Shown here one piece after another: positions 34,041 through 46,428 of a stretch of 64,000 bases of DNA. Position numbers and translations under genes: made by a program. A model generated the notes under the pieces. It worked only from the letters and a program-made list of their open reading frames with translations, had not been told where the DNA came from and made no database searches. Within the stretch, counting starts at the first letter, position 1; each line of letters opens with the position of its first letter. The stretch comes from Cervus elaphus (Eukaryota; Chordata; Mammalia; Artiodactyla; Cervidae), in assembly GCF_910594005.1 (NCBI RefSeq), contig NC_057825.1, forward strand, positions 49,507,037 through 49,571,036, in the 5' to 3' direction.

Positions 34041-34317
34041 CAAACAACTATGCCCCGATTAAAACAAACAAGCAAAACAAACAGTCCAGTGACAGACATG
34101 CTGTTGATGACTTTGTGATGTTGGCGTCCCGTGCCAGGCTTCTCTCCTCTCTCAGCTCGTCTTTTGTGCTGACTTCTATACTCTGGGGGTCTAAGAGACC
34201 TTGCTTTAGCCCTCTCAATCACATTACACATAGGAAAAATCAGAAGGGACTTCCCAGCTGAGTACCTGGCCTTCAGAGTTTCTGCAAAGCCACTCTCTAA
34301 TGTTTTTGTAGCATATT

Positions 34318-35632
34318 CAGTTCAGTTCAGTCACTCAGTTGTGTCTGATTCTTTGCGACCCCATGGACTGCAGCATGCTAGGCTTCCCTATCCATCACCA
34401 ACTCCCAGAGCTTGATCAAACTCATGTCCATCAAGTTGGTGATGCCATCCAACCATCTCATCCTCTGTTGTCCCTTCTCTTCCTGCCTTCAACCTTTCCC
34501 AGCATCAGGGTCTTTTCTAAGAAGTCAGTTCTTCACATCAGGTGGCCAAAGCATTGGAGTTTCAGCTTCAGCATCAGTCCTACCAATGAATATTCGAGAC
34601 TCATTTCCCTTAGGATGGACTAGTTTGACTTCCTTGCAGTCCAAGGGACTCTCAAGGGTCTTCTCCAACACCACAGTTCAAAAGCATCAATTCCTTGGTG
34701 CTCAGCTTTTTTTATAGTCCAACTCTTACATCCATACATGACTACTGGAAAAACCATGGCTTTGACTAGATGGGCCTTTGTTGGCAAAGTGATGTCTCTG
34801 CTTTTTAATATGCTGTCTAGATTGGTCATAGTTTTCCTTCCAAGGAGTAAGAGTCTTTTAATTTCATGGCTGCAGTCACCATCTTCAGTGATTTTGGAAC
34901 CCCAAAAAATAAAATCTGTCACTGTTTCCATTGTCTCCCCATCTATTTGCCATGAAGTGATGGGACTGGATGCCATGATCTTAGTTTTTTGAGTGTCGAG
35001 TTTTAAGCCAGCTTTTTCACTCTCCTCTTTCACTTTCATCAAGAGGCTCTTTAGTTCCTCTTCACTTTCTGCCATAAGGGTGGTATCATCTGTGTATCTG
35101 AGGTTATTGATATTTCTCCCAGCAGTCTTGATTCCAGCTTGTGCCTCATCCAGCCCGGCATTTAGCATGATGCGCTGTGCATATAATATACAGCCTTGAC
35201 GTATGCCTTTCCCAATTTGGAACCAGTCTGTTGTTCCATGTCTGGTTCTAGCTGTTGCTTCTTGACCTGCATACAGATTTCTCAGGTGGTCTGGTATTCT
35301 CATCTGTTTCAGAATTTTCCACAATTTGTTGTGATACACACAGTCAAAGGCTTTGGCATAGTCAATAAAGCAGAAGTAGATGTTTTTCTGGAATTCTCTT
35401 GCTTTTTCAATGATCCAGTGGATGTTGGCAATTTGATCTCTGGTTCCTCTGCCTTTCTAAATCCAGCTTGAATATCTGGAAGTTCATGGTTCAGGTACTG
35501 TTGAAGCCTGGCTTGGAGAATTTTGAGCATTACTTTGCTAGCATGTGAGATGAATGCAACTGTGTGGTAGTTTGAACATTCTTTCATATTGCCCTTCTTT
35601 GGGACTGTAGCACACTGGACATCCCTTTTTAT
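34318..35632 (-). mobile_element. BovB (RTE) LINE, 5'-truncated, antisense
   Basis: It runs from the inverted (TTCAG)n 3' tail at 34318 to within the reverse transcriptase domain near 35632. The central region up to 35060 includes the RT thumb and the C-terminal part. It is the longest BovB in the window. The flanking 35633-35800 stretch is not BovB as far as I can tell. Confidence 0.95.
34620..35632 (-). pseudogene. BovB reverse transcriptase remnant
   Basis: Two overlapping frames, 35309-35794 and 34620-35339, hold successive parts of the RT domain. The second contains the catalytic box as YTDD (codons on the complement of 35086-35097) where the family has YADD. It continues with AESEEELKSLL and the thumb, and ends at a TAG near 34617. 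A frameshift near 35310-35340 separates the first part, which begins at KKGNMKECSNY. Inactive. Confidence 0.92.
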
Positions 35633-36054
35633 AAAGAAATCTGAAAATAGGTGTAGTTTTTTAGTGGAGTACATTGCTGCAAATGAAGAAGAGCTTGAGA
35701 ATGGATATTGGTTAGGCAACTGTAGCCTCTGCCACAAGGCATGTGGCGATTCTAAAGATGTGTCAAAAAAAGTAACCAAAAAAAAAGTAACCAAAATTTG
35801 GTAAAGCTGGTTTAATTACTATGTATAAGATGCTTGAAGATTCATGGTAAAGTGCATTATATATAGCTTATATTAATTACTGTGTCAAATGCTTAAGGAT
35901 TGGATATTTTTGAGAATAGATTCACCAGTTAACTAATAATGTACCAATTTTCTTTCCATGTATCTATTTCTAAGTTAGAATGCAATAATCTGGAATTGCT
36001 TAAACTAGAGGAAGCAATTTATAGGCACATCAACAAAGGGGAGATTTTGAAATT
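35633..36054. other. no recognised feature
   Basis: A+T-rich; 35633-35805 extends the open frame beyond BovB with lysine-rich text but shows no domain. A short direct repeat (aaaaaagtaaccaaa) lies at 35765-35795. Confidence 0.45.
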
Positions 36055-36175
36055 CCCCCATCTGCAATCAATATTTACTGAAACCCTTTTCATTGTCAGG
36101 GCGCTGGGATGGACACAGCAGGGGCTACTGGTAACAAGACAAACACAGACGTTACCTTTAAACATCACCTGGTTT
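36055..36175 (-). repeat. probable L2 LINE 3' fragment, antisense
   Basis: The text 'tcaatatttactgaaaccct', 'agggcgctgggatggacaca' and 'gtaacaagacaaacacagac' is the antisense L2 end. Diverged. Confidence 0.55.
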
Positions 36176-37196
36176 AGTCACTTCCTTCACAGTTCTTGTC
36201 TTAACACCTTGAAACTATTCACTGGACCTAGCCAGTTATTTCCGAATGAAAAATGTATTTCATTTATGATGCAAAACCAGGGAATTGGATACATTATTTA
36301 GTCGATAAATCATAAGTATCTAACATATATTCAGAGAAGAATGTGGGCCTACAATGTGTTTGTTCAAACAGGATGTCTGCCCTTTTCAGTCCCACTTTTA
36401 AATGCTGATCACTGGTTACACACACCACTAGGCCTCTCTGATGCAGAAATCAGAGACTGCAAAGAACAGCTGAGGGAAAACCTGGGAACTTAAGCTTGAC
36501 AGTGATTGTAACAGAGGACCAAACAAGGAAGTCCAGGAGCCCACATTTGAAATATGGTAATGACTTCAGTGTGTGAAGAAAATTCTTGAGTAGAAGAGTA
36601 AAGCACTTTAAATTATATGCATTAATCATAAGAAACTGTCATGTTCAATAAGCAAAATGGAGAAAAGTGGCTCAGACAATAACCTCCCTCCACAGTGACA
36701 GCATTTGTTTTAACCGTTTCATTCAGCCTTTAAGGTTCCTTTAAAGACAGCCCAGGAACACACATTTTATTCAAGGCACTGTGTTTTTTATGTGCCAACA
36801 CTTGCTTGTTGGCGTGTATATTGTCATTCTCAGAAGAACAAAGGTCAAATGATGTCACTTAATACTTTTTTCATGATAATAAATTTATTGGTTTCTAAAA
36901 TCATTTGGATCTTCAAAGTGATATATACCCTTTGTATTAGAAAATATAAAGTTAACCAGGGCAGAAAAAACTCATGCTATATTATTTTTATCATTCAACA
37001 GAAATGCCTTCAGCATATGATGTAAATCTTTCCAGTATTTTTCCATTTGAATGTTTTAATGTTCTTTTTCTAGTTTCTACATAGTTGGCATCTTGTATGG
37101 TCAGTGTTCAGTGTATTCATCTCTTTCCCTTGTTGTTTTCTTTGAGAGTTTAGCTTTCCACTTCAAATCAGCAAGCAGTAGATGTCTCAACAACTT
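36176..37196. other. no recognised feature
   Basis: About 1 kb of A+T-rich DNA with no repeat family, exon or RNA gene that I can support. Confidence 0.5.
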
Positions 37197-37300
37197 GTTT
37201 ATTAAGTTATATCAGTTTATTTCTTTGAGTAACTGGTATATGCCAAGTATCCTGCAAGGTCCTGCAGATGAAGAGTCATAAGCTCAGCCCTCTCAGAATT
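37197..37300 (-). repeat. possible L2 LINE fragment, antisense
   Basis: The order 'gagtaactggtatatgcca', 'gcaaggtcctgcagatgaag', 'cataagctcagccctctcag' fits a worn antisense L2 end. Confidence 0.4.
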
Positions 37301-37689
37301 TAAAAAAAATTCCTTTATTCAAAGATGTTTGGTTATGAGCTCTTGTTATGTTCCCATATAGTGCTGGACACCACAAATCCAGTGGTCAGTGCAGTTTATC
37401 AGGGCAAACTCACGAGTGATCCGGTGATGCCTCTGTTGTGTAATAGACATCGGGACAGAGCTGCACATAGGTTGCTCGGGAAGCAGGAAGATGGGGCTAC
37501 TAAATTAAATTTAAGGATTCTGGGTAAAATGGTTTAGGCACAGGTGATGCTCGGGCTGAGTTTCCAAGGAGTTGTTAGGTGAAAAAGTAGGAAAGGATAT
37601 TCTAGGCAACGGGAAGTCCGTGGCATAGAAAGGGAATAAAAATCAAGCATCATCAGAATGGTGAGAGCCTTCTGCATCCATCCAGTCTA
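37301..37689. other. no recognised feature
   Basis: About 0.4 kb without a recognisable element. A 70-codon frame at 37325-37537 shows no domain. Confidence 0.5.
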
Positions 37690-37805
37690 ATGCCCTCTCC
37701 TCCCAGATGGGAACTGAGATGCAGAGAGGTTAATGTGCTGAAATTCACATAACGAGCAAAAGCCCGAATGGGAACTGGAGCCATGCCTCTAAGCTTCACC
37801 CTATC
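37690..37805 (-). repeat. probable MIR SINE, antisense
   Basis: It shows 'ggaactgagatgcagagagg' with 'ttaatgtgctgaaattcaca' and 'gggaactggagccatgcctc', the antisense MIR core and flank. Another worn MIR-like stretch lies at about 38180-38260 ('gagaggaaattgaggcatgt'). Confidence 0.5.
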
Positions 37806-38509
37806 AGAGCGTGTGCTGTTGCCAGAGATAAAAGCTAAATTAAGCCTTCCTGCTCCATTTCATATGCACCACTAAATGAGAGGAATGATCAAGAACACTT
37901 CCAAATAATACAACTATTTGGAGACCCTTTGACTCACCTGTGTTAATTAGACTGAGGCCTGACCTAAGAGTCTATTACTTTGAACTGAAAACCGACTCTA
38001 TTATTTTGGCCAATAAAAGAGATTTGCTTCAAACAGTGTTTTTCTTAAATTCACATAGCAGAATATATATCTCAATGAAATCAAGATAAATAGCTGGTAT
38101 AGTCCAATATTAAATACACCAAAACTTCAATTGGGAAGAACCCCGCAGCCCTCCATTATAATTTAATCTTGCTTTTCCTTTCAGAGAGGAAATTGAGGCA
38201 TGTTATCAGACAACAAGCTGCTAACATGCCGGACTCTGTGTTCCGAACCCCTGTGATGGGCTCCCCACTGTGTTAAGAACTCTTTGTTACTTTTAGTAAG
38301 AAGAATACCCTTTGGGAGCATAGAGTTGAAGTGAATCAATCATGATTTATTTCAGAAAGTCACTTCTAGGGTCAGCACACAGTGAGCCCAGACATCTATT
38401 GTTTGGCAGAAAAACCAGGAAGAATATTTACAGCAGTGGCCCTCATGCATGGAAGATACCTTCACAGGCAGATACACTCTGTTTTGCTGACCCGAAGGGA
38501 AGGGGGGCC

Positions 38510-38818
38510 TAGGTCTCCTGCATTGCAGGCAGATTCTTTACTGTCTGAGCCCCCAGGCAAGCCCACTCATTTAACTATAAATAGCCCAACCCAGGGAACA
38601 AACCGGGGTCTTCCACGAGGATCGGGATGGGGAATACATGTAATACATGTAACTCCATGCAGGTGGATTCTTTACCAGCCGAGCCAGCAGGGAAGCCCAA
38701 GAATACTGGAGTGGGTAGCCTATCCCTTCTCCAGCGGATCTTCCCAACCCGGCAATCGAACCGGGGTCTCCTGTATTGCAGGTGGATTCTTTACCAGCCT
38801 AGCTACCAGAGAATCCCT
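38510..38818 (-). mobile_element. Bov-tA SINE fragments, antisense, rearranged dimer
   Basis: 38510-38564 is the head of one unit ('gcaggcagattctttactgt'). 38586-38818 holds two further head units joined by 'aagaatactggagtgggtag'. The first of these contains an extra 30-40 bases with a repeated 'atacatgtaa' that is not part of the SINE. The 146-codon frame across it is SINE. Confidence 0.82.
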
Positions 38819-38917
38819 ATAAAAATAGTCAAACAACCTGAACCCCATTCCCTAGGAATTCTGCAGTGTCCATTTTCTAAATGTGTAAAATATTCTTTGA
38901 CATTGGTAGTATTAGTG

Positions 38918-39124
38918 AGCTCTTGGTGGCTCAGATGGTAAAGAATCTGCCTGCAATGCAGGGTTTGATCCCTGGGCTGGGAAGATCCCCTGGAGGAGGG
39001 CATGGCTACCCGCTCCAGTACTCTTGTTTAGAGAATCCGCATGGACAGAGGAGCCTGGCAGGCTATAGTTCATGGGGTCAGTGCAAAGAGTCTGACAGGA
39101 CTGAGTGACTAACACTTTAACTTT
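38918..39124 (+). mobile_element. Bov-tA SINE
   Basis: Head 'gagctcttggtggctcagat', a shortened box-B region, and a BovA-type body ending 'tgactaacactttaacttt'. An imperfect flank pair, cattggtagtatta at 38901-38914 and cattggttatatta at 39125-39138, is the probable target duplication. Confidence 0.9.
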
Positions 39125-39236
39125 CATTGGTTATATTATTCAGGGCTTAAAGTACTCTCTTGTATTTTAAATTCTACCTAAGCAGAGGTCACTTTCAGAT
39201 TTCTGGGATGATATTTGGGATGTTAAAATAATTGCA

Positions 39237-39904
39237 GTCATTCTGATCTTGGGTGGCCTTGGCCTGCAATGGCTTGGGGTGGGCCTGTGTTCCTAGCCAG
39301 AGACTGAGGCCGGGTCAAGGCGATGAAAGTACCAGGTCCTAACCACTAGACCAGTGGTCAGTGACAAGGGCCCTGGCCCTTCAGCTTTGCAGAAAAGAAT
39401 TTCCACAAAGATGGAAAGTAATGAAACAAAGTGTTTATTAAGAGGAAAAAAGAGTACAGTATGTGTGGATAGATACGTGGGTGCATTTGGAGTGACAGAG
39501 TTGCTGAGTCGCACCCTTGTGGCAGTTTAAATTACTTTTATGGGGCGTTTCTTCCAGTCATTTTGATTTACCTGGTTCACAGTTCATATTTTGCATGTCT
39601 CAGGATCCTTACATGTGTGTACACGCATCTCTTAGCCAAGAAGGATTTTACTGAAAAGGTGTCTAGGCAGGGAACATCCTGTGAGAAAACTCTCCTTTGG
39701 ACTCCAAGGAGCCTTTTCTGTGCTTGGGTGTCATCGGGGAGGTCTCCTGAATTCAAGAAAAGAAATGTAGTCTGGGTAGAGCTCACCCACCTCCCTTAAT
39801 TGTCCCGCTATTCTCATCTTGCAGTTCCGGTCCATAAGGAATGAATCTCCAATCACTTTACCTCACGGTGGGAGTTGGGGACATCTGCCTCCTGCCTCAA
39901 TTCA
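39237..39904 (-). repeat. ERV solo LTR-like element, minus strand
   Basis: On the minus strand it begins 'tgaattgaggcaggaggcag' and has a TATA-like CATAAAAG (complement of about 39534-39541). About 95 bases further on is an AATAAA (complement of 39434-39439), followed by a T-rich end and a G/C-rich U5-like part. This spacing and order is that of a retroviral LTR. The text resembles bovine LTRs I associate with ruminant ERVs, but I do not claim a subfamily. No internal region adjoins. Confidence 0.5.
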
Positions 39905-40329
39905 TGGAAAGATTTATCATCAGTTCCAATGGAGAATCTGAATCCTGAATAAGAATTTTCTTTTTTCACTGCAGCCCTTCACTGATGGTGATTGGGAGGA
40001 TTTCTCTTTTATACAGCTGGGTCACTTTTCGTCCTCGTTAAGTTTTGATAGATTGAGGATCCGATTTGGTCTAGGTTTTACTTTCCTAGTTTTTCTGAAA
40101 CTGGAGTTTTGGAGATCTCATTTTCTAGGGTTTTTAAAAGCAGTACCCTATAATTAAAAGAGCTTAAATAAATACTGACAGAACAGACATTTTTATTAGG
40201 CAGTATCTCCCTAGTAAGGCAGTGGCCTCAAAAATAAAACAGAAATTTAGGATTGGCCTTGTTATGGAACATATAAGTCATAGATTGGTTTCAAGTGTAG
40301 ACAAGTTTATTTCAACCAAAATAAGTTAA
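39905..40329. other. no recognised feature
   Basis: About 0.4 kb. It could include the outer part of the LTR to the left or internal ERV sequence, but nothing is recognisable. Confidence 0.45.
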
Positions 40330-40580
40330 TACCATTAGTATTTATCAGGTGTTTGGTATGTGCTGAGTGCTGGGGGAAGGGAGGAGTATAGGGTCAGGCT
40401 CTGCCCAGGTGGTCTGTATATGCAGCAGCTAGGAGGTGAGTCCACAAAGGCTGTTCCATGAGGTGGTGTGAATGTCCCAAAGAAGGGAAAATGAGAAGAG
40501 GTGAGAGGGTTTAGAAGGACTTCATGACAGAAGCACAATTTGCTACAGACCTGAGGAGGCACTTTGATAAGGTTGTCCAA
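40330..40580 (-). repeat. possible L2 LINE 3' region, antisense
   Basis: It begins 'ttagtatttatcaggtgttt', 'ggtatgtgctgagtgctggg', then the purine-rich middle typical of an antisense L2 tail. Diverged. Confidence 0.42.
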
Positions 40581-40587
40581 AGTTTGT

Positions 40588-40793
40588 CTGTGATTAGTCA
40601 CTCAGTTCTGACTCTTTGCGACCCCATGGACTGTATAGCCTGTCGGTCTCCTCTGTTCATGGAATTTTCCAGGCAAGAATACTGGAGTGAGTAGCCATTT
40701 CCTCCTCCAGGGGATCTTTCTGACCCAAGAATCAAACCTGCATCTCCTGCATTGCAGGTTGATTTTTTTACTGCTGAACTACCTGGGAAGCCC
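40588..40793 (-). mobile_element. Bov-tA SINE, antisense
   Basis: Antisense from 'gattagtcactcagttctga' to the head at 'gaactacctgggaagccc'. A small insertion 'tgtatagcctgtcggtctc' replaces the usual 'tgtagcccaccaggctcc'. No certain target duplication. Confidence 0.92.
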
Positions 40794-42826
40794 AATCCCT
40801 ACCAACTTGTTTATAAATATGAACTATTGAATTTGGAGATTTTTATCTGAATAAGAAGGTATCATGCAAACTTTAAAATGCAGATGCATTTGAAGGAAAC
40901 GATACACACAATTAAAGGATCTTTGCTTTGCATGTGTAGTCACTGTAGGATACCATTTATACTTCATATTGTAAGCTGCAAGTATATTATGCCCCTGCAA
41001 GGCTTTGTTTAGATTTGATAAGGGAATACTAGGGGTGGGTTAATTGCCTCTATAATTGTGTAAACTTCTTTCATATTTGAAAATACTTCAAATGAAATAG
41101 GAAAGCTGCAGACCGATTGCTTTATGTGTAAAATGTTTATATATGCATGAGTTATATGAAAGACTATTTTAACTTTCAAAACTGATATTTATTCAGATTT
41201 CAGGATAGAGTTTATTTATAAAGAATGAAGAGACCCCTTAACTTCTAAAATACCTGATAATGCTAAAAAAAAAATAAGACTTCCAGATGCTGAATTTTCA
41301 AGTTTTCCCACTTTTTATGTGATTATTCTAAAATTAAGAGCCTGATGTTTTTTTAATGCATTAACTGTAAGTGTTGGATGGTTTATTTTTCTAAACTTTT
41401 GCATAAATACTTTCAGAGGGTAGATTCTTAGGTGACTAAGAATGACTTAGTTCAAGTGACTTAGTTATATGACTGAAAATGTAAGTTAAAAAGCAAATAC
41501 ATGCTTCGTAATTACTGAGTAAAGGAGATTTTAATTTCAGCTAAAACCCCAAATGAACTTTTTAGCCAATGCAATATAACTTGGTATCACGTGTCAGTAT
41601 TAGCATTATTAATTAAGATCAATAAAGACTTTGTTAAAAAAAAATAGGATTTAGTGGTTGTATCAAGGAAACTGTAGCAACATCAGGAGAATTCATCCTG
41701 TGTGAGAAAAAATGAATTGCATTCATTGTGAACAAAAAAACACACCTGCAAATATTTGTCCCTTTCTGTAAATTTCATATTGAATCTCAGGAGAATTCAA
41801 TAGAGTGGTAAATGTAATTTGTCATTCTTTACAATTATGGTCTAAATAAATGAAGTCTAAAGGGAGTTTGCCTATTTGATTTTCAAATTTGCATCACTTA
41901 AAATCCAATCAGGCCAACTGTTCAGATTTTTATTAGATATGAAAGACATGAATGGGTTCAAGCCTCCAGTGTGTATTGAAAGAACATATCTGATTTTACA
42001 GCAAGCCTTTGCTAAGGGGTTCATTCAGTTTGTGGTTTAACACTGTCCCTGTAAAGATTGCTTACTGACTGCTTGAATTGCTATCATATTATACCCTTCG
42101 ATTCTCAGTAACCAGTGTTTTATAGGCCAGCAGATTGCCTTTGATTTTTGAGAATTTGCAGTAACATATTGAGCTTAACAGATTTATGCAGGAATGTAAA
42201 ATAAAAATAGTGTAGCAGGCGCTTGGGAGTTTAGAACCCAGAGGAGATTAGGTTTACAGATGGCTGGGACAGATAATGGCATTGGGTAATTTAGCCATGT
42301 AAGGTGATCTGTTGTTGACAGAATACATTAACATTTACCTGACATATACAGGTGTTTGGGTTGTGCATTGCCTGCGACTCAGAGCAAGTGGTGTCATGTG
42401 TAGGTCTAAAGTTTGAAATCTCTAAACATGCCTGGGTTTAGGGGTTAATTTTAGGGAGATATTCTGAGACCTTGCCAGAATACACTATATAATGTATTCA
42501 GCCCCTCTGCCTTTCAAATCATCATTCTTTGTTTGCTACTCTGTAAATACAAACCATCAGAAACATTTTAAGGGATTCTGATTTAATTAATGTGCTATTT
42601 TAGAAAGAGGCTAAAATATGGTTGCTACTATAATTTCACAAACAATGTAAAGTCTCCTATCTATTTCCTGCAATAATATTAATAGTTCTTAGCTGCATGT
42701 TAGAATCATCCATGGAGCTTATTTAAAAAAATACAGATGTTAGAACTCTATCCTCAGAAGCACTCAGATGAATGTAACAAACAGCCAAGGTTAACAATCA
42801 CTGTCCAATAAATACATTTACTTTCT
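40794..42826. other. 2 kb with no recognised feature
   Basis: The longest uninterrupted SINE-free stretch of this half. It is strongly A+T-rich with short A runs. I see no repeat family, no exon-like frame and no RNA gene. Confidence 0.5.
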
Positions 42827-42833
42827 TAGGTAA

Positions 42834-43058
42834 TGGGCTTCCCAGGTGGCGCTAGTGGTAAAGAACCCGCTTGCCAATGCAGAAGGCCTTAGGGATGAGG
42901 GTTGGATCCCTGGGTTGGGAAGATCCCCTGGAGGAGGGCATGGCAACCCACTCCAGTATTCTTGCCTGGAGAATCCCATGGACCAAGGGGCCTGGTGGCC
43001 TACAGTCCATAGGGTTACAAAGAGTCGGACATGCCTGAAGTGACTTGGCACATGCTCA
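42834..43058 (+). mobile_element. ART2A SINE
   Basis: Complete from 'gggcttcccaggtggcgcta' to 'gaagtgacttggcacatgc'. A 7-bp duplication taggtaa lies at 42827-42833 and 43059-43065. Frames of 65 and 77 codons crossing it are SINE. Confidence 0.94.
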
Positions 43059-43329
43059 TAGGTAAAATCAGTACCCCAAAGGTTTCTAGGCTTCTGCCTC
43101 TAGACTATCCTACACGTAACTATCAGACAGTTTTCCAAAAACAGTCTTTAAATTAAACCTTTCACTTTCCCAGAAGCCCCAGGATCCTCAACCTCAGGAT
43201 CCTGATGCCAAATTTACCTTTTTTTAAAACTGTTTCCTGAGGTCCTACAGCCACAGGGCCACCTTTCCTGAACAATTTCATGTGCAGTTCTTTCTCAGTA
43301 TGCCCCCAGTTAGGGCTGCTCAGCGCCCA

Positions 43330-43730
43330 GGCCAGGCTGTTCTCATCTTTAGGCCTTTGTTCATAGCTCTGCCTGGTCTCTGGGATCCACTCTGCTCATG
43401 TGGCCTGCCATCCATCCAGTTACAAGTTCCTTCTCCAGGTCTGTGCACCAAGTCCTTGGCACCTTTCACCCAGCTCTTCTATAAAAACAACTATTGTGTC
43501 TGTGGTCTCTGCAGTGCCTAGCTTAGATTTCTCATTGCTTATTTTCTTATTTTGTTAGCTGACTGCTTCAGATATGCCATGTCTTGTTTTTCCATTACCT
43601 ACTATCTACCATCCACACCCTCTACAAGTCAAGCCAAGTCAAACCAAGCCAAAGCAAATTGGCATAACCGCCACCACCACCAGGATAGACAGATAGTAGA
43701 TACTCAATACATATCTGTTGAACAATTATG
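43330..43730 (+). repeat. L2 LINE 3' region
   Basis: It reads 'ctttaggcctttgttcatag', 'ctgcctggtctctgg', then a Y-rich middle, 'gcagtgcctagcttagattt' and finally 'gtagatactcaatacatatc' with 'tgttgaacaa'. This is the sense L2 3' end, including its terminal size-class phrase. An inserted run of 'aagtcaagccaagtcaaacc' near 43625 is low-complexity. Confidence 0.68.
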
Positions 43731-44444
43731 GTCATAAAGGAGCTAAAAATTAGTGGTGAGGGTTGCACAACTTTATGAAAATACAAAAAAAAAAAAAAAG
43801 CACTGAATTGAACCCTTTAGAGAAGCCAATTTTATGTAAATTTTCAGTAAAACCTCACTTTCAAACTGAGAGAAAACATTTTATGAAGGACATTTTTGTG
43901 TTGACTTTCTTTTTCTAGCCAGAAACAAAAGATAATAAAGCACTCATACAGGAGCACAAGTGACCACTACTCTGGGAGTGTCCCGAGACTGGTAGTTTGT
44001 GTTACTTCTGATCATGTGATCCTTGAGAACCCAGCCAGTAAAGTAGGGCCCAGCACCTGTTTTTCCAAATGAAACTGTATGCATTATCTACGGGTGCTTT
44101 CTCATTGCAAAGGCAGAGTTTAGTAGTAGTAACAGAGACTATATGTTCCAGAAAGATTAAAGCATGTATCATCTGGTTTTGTACAGAGATGGTGTGCTGT
44201 CTCTGCTTTACAATTCGTGTTTAAAGCTATGATGACTCATATCATCTGTATCCCTTACTCATGAAGAGCAGAAATCCTTGAAAAAGTTTTTCTGATGATG
44301 GTAAGATTTTTTTTTTTTTTGTGATGACCCAGGATGTAGCCCGGTGACATTCAAGTTCTAAAAAAATGAAGATATCCATTTTTGTCAGAGTTTCTGTTAT
44401 GATAAGACAGCATTTGTCTTTTGGATGTGTTGGGCCCTCCTGCT
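43731..44444. other. no recognised feature
   Basis: About 0.7 kb, with an A14 run at about 43786-43799 and a T12 run near 44310. Nothing else to name. Confidence 0.5.
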
Positions 44445-44990
44445 TACATTTCTTGCCCACTTATGTCCTTCCTGTCCTTCAAAGCCCTTCTTTAGTGCCA
44501 CCCTCCTCGTGAGCTTATCCGCATCCTCGACCAAAAGGAGACTTTCACTTTTCCCTCTTACACTTGGTGAGATCTCCCTGAAACTACTTCCATCACTGCA
44601 CCCTGATTGAAAGTAATTTGCATAATTTCCCCTCCAAGAATATGGACTGAACATTCTGCCTTTGCATAATTCCAGACAAGAGAGGCACAGAGATAAACGT
44701 GACATGGGCTGTGCCCTGTTGTTCCTGACCCTGTTCTCGGGAAGCACCAGCCAGCTTTCTGTGACTCCTTTTGTACTGGGCTTTCAGCAGTTTACTTCAT
44801 TCTGTGTCAACAAGGAAAGCCCACACAGAGGAGGCTGCCAAAACTGCACCTTTATACCAGTATTTGGTGGCTGTTCCACCTGCTTGCAGTGTGAACTTGG
44901 CCTCAGATTCCTCATCTGTGAAATTAGAAAATAATAGAAATAAATTATTTGGTTGCTGTGATGAACAGGTTGTTTGGCATGAATGGAATG
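44445..44990 (+). repeat. possible L2 then MIR relics
   Basis: 44445-44600 ('ttcctgtccttcaaagccc', 'cctgaaactacttccatcac') resembles a sense L2 fragment. 44880-44945 ('cagtgtgaacttggcctcag', 'attcctcatctgtgaaatta') is a sense MIR-like core. Both are diverged. Confidence 0.42.
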
Positions 44991-46184
44991 GTCAAAGCTT
45001 CGTGCCTAGTATTGTTTCAACTTTGGGTACTAGTTCAATGCTTCTTCATTAATTTTTGATTCAGGTAGTTAAGATGAGGTCCAGTATCATATGTTTCATA
45101 CCCCCTCTCATGCTTGCAGAATCTTATGAAGTTGTAGAGTATATACCAATTTATAATTGAACCAGAAAAGGGACATGACTTACCTCAGTCCCATGATTAA
45201 AAAGAGATGAATTCAGCTATTGCACTCTGGACTACTGATCGCAAATTTACTCTTTTCTCAGTTCACTCCTGGACATCTTTCTCTTTCATTCCTATATGTC
45301 ACAGATATAGCTGTCAAAGAAAGGTCTTCTTATTTGTAAAGCCATCGACCTCACCTAATCGTAACAGAATTTCCCACTACACAGATTATCTAATGTCATC
45401 AAAGAGCATAATTAAACTCAGTAAACTTTATCTTCATGTGTTATTTCACTGCACGGTTCAAGAGGCAATAGAAATGGAGCAACAACAGAAAAAAAAAAAA
45501 GACCTTTGGGATCAAATCCATTGTGCATACTTGTCTCATAAATTCTGAGTGTAAGTGTCTGAGAGTAAAGGTCTGCGATGAGTATGCAGAGATGTGAAGA
45601 ATAAGCCAGGATTGAAACAATCTTCTTTTGATTTGAACCTGTGGGTTTACACTGTTCCCTATCTTTGTTACTTATGTAACAAAGAGTGAATGGTTTTATA
45701 TATTTAACCTGAAAAATACTGTTCATATTTCAGAATTGGCATAGCCACCTCAGAAGAAAATGTCCTTCTCTTCAAATACAAATAAAAATGTTTTTTTTTC
45801 TTTTTTCTGTGAATGCTGCCTCAAACCAGTATTAGTCATAATTTCTTGGATATCATTTCATTCCAATGTAGAAGTTCTCTTTAATCTTAGAGTCTCACTT
45901 TAAAGTACTCATTTTCATGTGTATATTAGAGAAGTTTCACTGTGGCAGGTTTTGCAAGGTTGGGATTGTGTGTTTAGATATCATCAGCGTGATACATACA
46001 CCCCTTCCTGATTTTTCTTTTTTCCCTCTATTGTGATTCAAGATGTCTTTTTCCTGAATATAATTGTTTAAAAGATGAACTTAAAAAAAAATTCCCTTAA
46101 AAATAAAGTTTCATATGAGAAACTTTAGTTCGAATAAAGTTAGATCAACCAAGGAGAGTTTTGTGCTTTGATTTTGTAGTGTTC
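44991..46184. other. no recognised feature
   Basis: About 1.2 kb of A+T-rich DNA. The 113-codon frame at 45207-45548 has no recognisable domain. There is an A12 run at 45489-45500. Confidence 0.5.
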
Positions 46185-46199
46185 TAGGAAAGATCTACA

Positions 46200-46410
46200 G
46201 GCTTCCCTGGTGGCTCAGTGATAAAGAATCCTCCTGCCAGTGCAGGAAGCACAGGTTTGATCCCTGGGTCGAGAAGATCCCCTGGAGAAGGGCATGGGAA
46301 CCCACTCTAGTATTCTTGTCTGAAAAACCCATGGACAGAGGAAACCTGGTGGGCTGCAGTCCATGAGATCAAAGAGAGTTGGACACGACTTAGCAACTAA
46401 AACAACAACA
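46200..46410 (+). mobile_element. Bov-tA SINE, first of a pair
   Basis: Starts 'ggcttccctggtggctcagt' and ends in an (aac)n tail. The left target flank taggaaagatct at 46185-46196 is repeated only after the second SINE (46646-46657). Confidence 0.93.
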
Positions 46411-46428
46411 ATCACAAACCTCATTTTA

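Noticed and set aside
35589..35804. lysine-rich end of a frame beyond BovB, considered as part of a processed gene
   Set aside because: Only about 50 codons beyond the BovB edge, with no domain, no poly-A and no flanking duplication.
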